Shown here one piece after another: positions 5,438 to 8,419 of a stretch of 8,419 nucleotides of DNA. Position 1 is the stretch's first letter. Each line of letters opens with the position of its first letter. A program made the position numbers and the translations under genes. Source of the DNA: Candidatus Nealsoniibacteriota bacterium. GTDB lineage: Bacteria > Patescibacteriota > Minisyncoccia > Minisyncoccales > MHMH01. The stretch lies in NCBI GenBank assembly GCA_016186525.1, contig JACPLM010000054.1:1-8419 (forward strand), read 5' to 3'. Under the pieces are notes generated by a model. It was not told the origin of the DNA. It saw nothing but the letters and a program-made list of their open reading frames with translations, and did not search any database.

Positions 5438-6979
5438 ATGTCTGATTCTAAATATTACATCAACGTTGGCAGGGCGACGGATTTAAAGAACAAGAAAGAG
5501 AGAATAATTTACAGGGCATTTGAGATTTTGCCGGGATCTTTGGTTTGGATTACTTTAGTCGGAATGTTTGTTTTTTCCTGGCTTTTCCCGACTTTTATCG
5601 CATATTTCATCATCGGATTCTGCACTTATTGGCTGTTGAGGACTACGCATTTTGCGGTGCATTTAGTTTCAGCTTACAGGAAAATGAAAAAAAATTTGAG
5701 TACCGATTGGGAGAAAAAATTAAATCAATTGCCGGCCGTTGATTGGAAAAAGATTTATCATCTGGTGATTTTCCCGATATATAAAGAAGATTTTAAAGTC
5801 GTCAGGGAATCCTTCCGAGCCCTCGCCGATGTCAAATATCCCAAAGACAGAATAATCGCAGTTTTGGCCACAGAAGAAAGGGCGGGGGATGACGCAAGGG
5901 AGGTGGCCCAAAAAATAGAAAAAGAATTTAAGAATAAGTTTTTTCGTTTTTTAGTTTCAGCGCATCCTTCGGGAATAAAAGGCGAGATTGCCGGCAAGGG
6001 ATCCAACGAAAGCTGGGCCGCAAAACAGGCGCAAAAAGAGATTATTGACTCTTTGAAAATTCCTTATCAAAACATCATTGTTTCCTGCTTTGACGCAGAT
6101 ACGCAGGCTTATGCCCAATATTTCAGCTGTTTAACGCATTATTATCTAACCGATCCCAATGCGGTGAAATCCAGCTTTCAGCCGATTCCCTTCTATTTCA
6201 ACAATATTCTTGAAGCGCCTTTTTTTTCCAGGGTTGTTTCTTCTTCCAATGTTTTTTGGCAGATGATGCAGCAGCAGCGCCCTGAAAAACTTACCACCTA
6301 TTCTTCGCATTCAATGAGCTTTAAGGCGTTGGTAGAAATGAATTTTTGGCAGACTAACGTGGTTTCAGAAGATGCCGGAGCTTTCTGGAAGGCATTTCTA
6401 TTCTATGACGGAGATTACCAGATTGTTCCCATTCATTATCCCTTATCAATGGATTCCTGCGTAGCTAAGTCCCTATGGCAGACGGCGGTTAACCAATATA
6501 AGCAGCAAAGGCGCTGGGCTTGGGGTTCGGAGGGGATTCCTTATTTGCTTTTCGGATTTTTTAAAAACAGAAAGATACCTTTTTATAAAAAATTCCGCTA
6601 CGCCTTTTTATTAATAGAATCTTTTTGGGCTTGGGGCACGAATACTTTGCTGATTCTTTTTTTGGGCTGGCTGCCTTTATTTTTAGGAGGAGATGAATTT
6701 AATAATACGCTTTTATCTCATAATCTTCCCAGAATTGTCCGAGATTTGATGACTTTATCCTTGACCGGTTTGGTAGCCGGCATTATTGTCAGCACTTTGC
6801 TTCTTCGCTTAAGCCATTTTCGCATTTCCCGCCGGAAAACATTGTTTATGATAGCGCAGTGGATTTTACTCCCGGTATCTTTGGTGATTTTCGGAGCGAT
6901 ACCGGCTATTGACGCCCAAACAAGATTGATGCTGGGCAAATATATGGGATTTTTTCCAACGGAAAAATTTAGGAAATAA
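5438..6979 (+). CDS. Membrane GT2 glycosyltransferase (cellulose synthase-like, processive type)
   Basis: This 513-residue protein is a family 2 glycosyltransferase with an integral membrane frame: two N-terminal helices (about 33-72), a cytoplasmic GT-A domain (about 105-370) and three or four C-terminal helices (about 387-417, 440-458, 468-490). Catalytic motifs in order are CFDADTQ (217-223; D219 and D221 as the metal-binding DxD), SEDAG (310-314; D312 as likely catalytic base) and QQRRW (356-360), the Q..RW signature of processive synthases such as cellulose, hyaluronan and chitin synthase. It would extend a polysaccharide or glycolipid from a nucleotide sugar on the cytoplasmic side. The product cannot be named. 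An IPAIDAQTRLM stretch lies near the C-terminus (488-498). It is preceded by the unknown membrane protein and followed after four bases by the PHP gene. The ATG at 5438 has no visible Shine-Dalgarno site. Confidence 0.87.
   Translation: MSDSKYYINVGRATDLKNKKERIIYRAFEILPGSLVWITLVGMFVFSWLFPTFIAYFIIGFCTYWLLRTTHFAVHLVSAYRKMKKNLSTDWEKKLNQLPAVDWKKIYHLVIFPIYKEDFKVVRESFRALADVKYPKDRIIAVLATEERAGDDAREVAQKIEKEFKNKFFRFLVSAHPSGIKGEIAGKGSNESWAAKQAQKEIIDSLKIPYQNIIVSCFDADTQAYAQYFSCLTHYYLTDPNAVKSSFQPIPFYFNNILEAPFFSRVVSSSNVFWQMMQQQRPEKLTTYSSHSMSFKALVEMNFWQTNVVSEDAGAFWKAFLFYDGDYQIVPIHYPLSMDSCVAKSLWQTAVNQYKQQRRWAWGSEGIPYLLFGFFKNRKIPFYKKFRYAFLLIESFWAWGTNTLLILFLGWLPLFLGGDEFNNTLLSHNLPRIVRDLMTLSLTGLVAGIIVSTLLLRLSHFRISRRKTLFMIAQWILLPVSLVIFGAIPAIDAQTRLMLGKYMGFFPTEKFRK
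6971..6974 (+). promoter_or_regulatory. Ribosome-binding site of the PHP gene
   Basis: AGGA lies nine bases before the ATG at 6984, inside the last codons of the GT2 gene. It supports that start, which also places the DLHIHS metal motif at residue 5, as usual for the family. Confidence 0.5.
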
Positions 6980-6983
6980 CATT

Positions 6984-7736
6984 ATGGCCAAAGCAGATTT
7001 GCATATTCATTCATATTACAGCCCGGATGCTTTCAGTTCTCCCAGAGAAATTTTAGCCAAAGCAAAAAGGGCTGGTTTAGATTTGATCGCCATTACCGAC
7101 CATCATACTATTGATGGAGCCAAAGAAGCTCAAAAAATAGCTTCAGAATTCGGATTAGAGGTGGTTGTCGGCGAAGAGATTCTCACTGCGCAGGGAGAAA
7201 TTATCGGCCTTTTTCTTAAAGAGGAGATTATTCCCCATCTTCCGCTGCTGGAAGCCATTGACAGAATCAAGAAACAAGGAGGGTTGGTTGTTATTCCGCA
7301 TCCTTTGGGTTTTTGGCAGGATGGATTAGGCGAAAAAATTATTCACAAAATTTGCGATAAAGTTGACGGCATTGAAATATTTAATGCCGGCTGGATGAGC
7401 AAGAAAGATTTGGTTAAAATCAAATATCTTAATGATAATTTTTTTAAGCTGTCTGCGACCGGCGGCAGCGATGCTCATTTTGCGCAATTAATCGGCAAGG
7501 CCTATACGGTTTTTAACGGCAAAAGCGCCGGAGATCTTTATTCGGCCATAAAGAATAAATCAACTTGCGCAGACGGCCAGTTTTGGAGCAAGTGGGATTA
7601 TATTTCTTATCTCAGGCACTGGATGGCCTCAAAAAGCATCAGAAGGGGGCCTTTGATTGTATTTGATTTTTTGTGGGGAGTAAGAAAACTCATAAAACTT
7701 TTTCGGAAGTTTCCAACAGAATTATTTCCCAAGTGA
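6984..7736 (+). CDS. PHP-domain metal-dependent hydrolase (phosphoesterase)
   Basis: A 250-residue protein of the PHP (polymerase and histidinol phosphatase) superfamily, which uses a two- or three-metal centre to hydrolyse phosphoesters. The metal motifs are intact: DLHIHS (5-10; H7, H9), ITDHHT (37-42; D39, H40), GEE (63-65; E64), IPHP (104-107; H106) and GSDAH (161-165; D163, H165). The first half resembles the YciV/RNase AM and general PHP phosphoesterase group. It does not resemble the CpsB/YwqE capsule tyrosine phosphatases, despite the neighbouring GT2. The last 50 residues are basic and aromatic without a recognised domain. The substrate is unknown: nucleotide, short RNA, or sugar phosphate are all possible. 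The gene lies four bases after the GT2 gene with a good AGGA site. It ends at a TGA followed by a 36-base gap, so it is probably the last gene of the operon. Confidence 0.85.
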   Translation: MAKADLHIHSYYSPDAFSSPREILAKAKRAGLDLIAITDHHTIDGAKEAQKIASEFGLEVVVGEEILTAQGEIIGLFLKEEIIPHLPLLEAIDRIKKQGGLVVIPHPLGFWQDGLGEKIIHKICDKVDGIEIFNAGWMSKKDLVKIKYLNDNFFKLSATGGSDAHFAQLIGKAYTVFNGKSAGDLYSAIKNKSTCADGQFWSKWDYISYLRHWMASKSIRRGPLIVFDFLWGVRKLIKLFRKFPTELFPK

Positions 7737-7760
7737 TCTTTATTTTTTCTGCAAATATTG

Positions 7761-7766
7761 TAAAAT
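7761..7766 (+). promoter_or_regulatory. Probable -10 box of the cysteine desulfurase gene
   Basis: TAAAAT, preceded directly by TTG, lies in the 36-base gap after the PHP gene. A -10 box ending at 7766 would place transcription start near 7773, the A of the ATG, so the message could be leaderless. No clear -35 is seen (CTTTAT at 7738-7743 is weak), and there is no Shine-Dalgarno site before the ATG, which fits a leaderless start. A T-rich stretch at 7739-7748 follows the PHP stop, but it has no hairpin. Confidence 0.4.
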
Positions 7767-7772
7767 ATTAAC

Positions 7773-8419
7773 ATGCCCAAAGTTTATTTAGACTATGCGG
7801 CCACAACGCCCGTTGACCCCAAAGTTTTCAGGGCGATGAGGCCATATTTGAAAAAAGAGTTCGGCAATGCCTCTTCCATCCATATTTTTGGCCAAAAAGC
7901 TTTAGCTGCCATTGATGATGCCCGCAATAAAATAGCCGAGTTTTTGGGTGCAGAGGCCAGCGAGGTTATTTTTACGGGGTCTGCCACAGAGGCGAATAAT
8001 ATGGCTATTTTCGGATTGGCAAAAAGGGGAGACCATATTATTACCAGCAAAATTGAGCATCATGCAATTTTTGAGCCTTGCGGGGCGTTAGAAAAAAGGG
8101 GCGTGGAAGTTACCTATCTGCCGGTGAATAAAGATGGTTTAGTAAGTGTTTCCGAGGTGGAGAAGGCAATCAAGCCGAATACTGTTTTAGTTTCAATAAT
8201 GTATGCCAACAATGAAATTGGCACTATCCAGCCCATCGTCGAAATCGGAGAACTTTTAAAAACCAGAAAATCAGAAAACCAGAAAACCAGGATATACTTT
8301 CATACCGATGCCGTACAGGCCGCCAACTATCTTGATTGCGACGTTAAAAAACTTGGCGTGGACTTGCTTACCTTAAGCGCGCATAAAATATACGGCCCCA
8401 AAGGAGTGGGAGCTTTGTA
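7773..8419 (+). CDS. Cysteine desulfurase (NifS/IscS family), 3' end outside the window
   Basis: A PLP-dependent class V aminotransferase-fold enzyme that takes sulfur from cysteine to form an enzyme persulfide and alanine, feeding Fe-S cluster and tRNA thiolation pathways. About 215 residues are present; the gene is cut by the window edge. Landmarks are VYLDYAATTP (4-13), SATEANN (70-76), the ring-stacking His in EHH (H96), the NNEIG loop (146-150), HTDAVQ (177-182; D179 contacts the PLP nitrogen) and SAHKIYGPKG (202-211; K205 forms the Schiff base). The active-site cysteine lies beyond the window, so the NifS/IscS subgroup cannot be fixed. The ATG at 7773 gives the usual short N-terminus. 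Residues 163-173 (KTRKSENQKTR), between the helix after NNEIG and the HTDA strand, come from an 8-bp tandem repeat; compared with E. coli IscS from memory, this loop is about seven residues longer. Confidence 0.93.
   Translation, partial: MPKVYLDYAATTPVDPKVFRAMRPYLKKEFGNASSIHIFGQKALAAIDDARNKIAEFLGAEASEVIFTGSATEANNMAIFGLAKRGDHIITSKIEHHAIFEPCGALEKRGVEVTYLPVNKDGLVSVSEVEKAIKPNTVLVSIMYANNEIGTIQPIVEIGELLKTRKSENQKTRIYFHTDAVQAANYLDCDVKKLGVDLLTLSAHKIYGPKGVGAL
8259..8290 (+). repeat. Octamer tandem repeat in the cysteine desulfurase gene (4 copies of AAAAYCAG)
   Basis: Four head-to-tail units, AAAACCAG, AAAATCAG, AAAACCAG and AAAACCAG, span 32 bases within the reading frame. The unit length is not a multiple of three, so each copy is read in a different frame and only additions of three copies keep the gene open. 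The present state is in frame and adds a basic, polar loop. Gain or loss of one unit would break the gene. Confidence 0.85.

Noticed and set aside
6984..7736. PHP protein as a CpsB/YwqE-type capsule tyrosine phosphatase
   Set aside because: Its N-terminal metal motif and following helix match the general PHP phosphoesterase group and not the CpsB pattern; only the neighbourhood suggested it.
1..8419. CRISPR array, tRNA, rRNA, insertion sequence or phage genes
   Set aside because: No regularly spaced repeats, cloverleaf sequence, transposase motifs or phage structural motifs were seen on either strand.

Overview
The window looks like a stretch of bacterial chromosome from an AT-rich, gene-dense organism. 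The best guess is a Candidate Phyla Radiation (Patescibacteria, possibly Parcubacteria-like) genome. This rests on several weak signs together: a ComEC without its usual C-terminal hydrolase domain, very tight gene packing, few Shine-Dalgarno sites, and short A-rich or palindromic repeats inside coding regions. No rRNA or marker gene is present to prove it. The standard bacterial code fits: every gene ends at an ordinary stop and no gene needs TGA read as glycine.

Layout. Bases 1-236 contain no convincing gene. They hold an AT-rich stretch with inverted repeats, a TATAAT box, and two terminator-like hairpins lying directly before the ribosome-binding site of the first gene. From 237 to 7736, seven genes (one split by a frameshift) run on the plus strand with junctions between a 10-base overlap and a 13-base gap, so they probably form one operon: comEC, a GT-B (MGDG synthase/UgtP-like) glycosyltransferase broken into two overlapping frames, an EamA-type transporter, a membrane-anchored clan GH-A-like glycoside hydrolase, a small unknown multi-pass membrane protein, a membrane GT2 glycosyltransferase of the cellulose-synthase type, and a PHP-domain metal hydrolase. 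After a 36-base gap with its own promoter-like box, a cysteine desulfurase starts at 7773 and runs off the end of the window.

How the genes may work together. The middle of the operon (GT-B enzyme, EamA carrier, anchored hydrolase, small membrane protein, processive-type GT2) has the parts expected of a cell-surface glycan or glycolipid system: a membrane polymerase, a surface glycosidase that could trim or release the product, and an inner-membrane partner of unknown role. This is an inference from gene content and order. ComEC would serve DNA uptake, the PHP protein has no clear substrate, and the cysteine desulfurase looks like an independent housekeeping gene.

The most notable sequence-level signal is that short repeats occur inside or across coding regions at four places: a 7-bp tandem repeat in the GT-B gene, an 8-bp tandem repeat in the cysteine desulfurase, a near-perfect 29-bp palindrome beside the catalytic motif of the hydrolase, and a REP-like motif across the comEC/GT-B junction. 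The GT-B gene also carries a single-base frameshift between its two domains.
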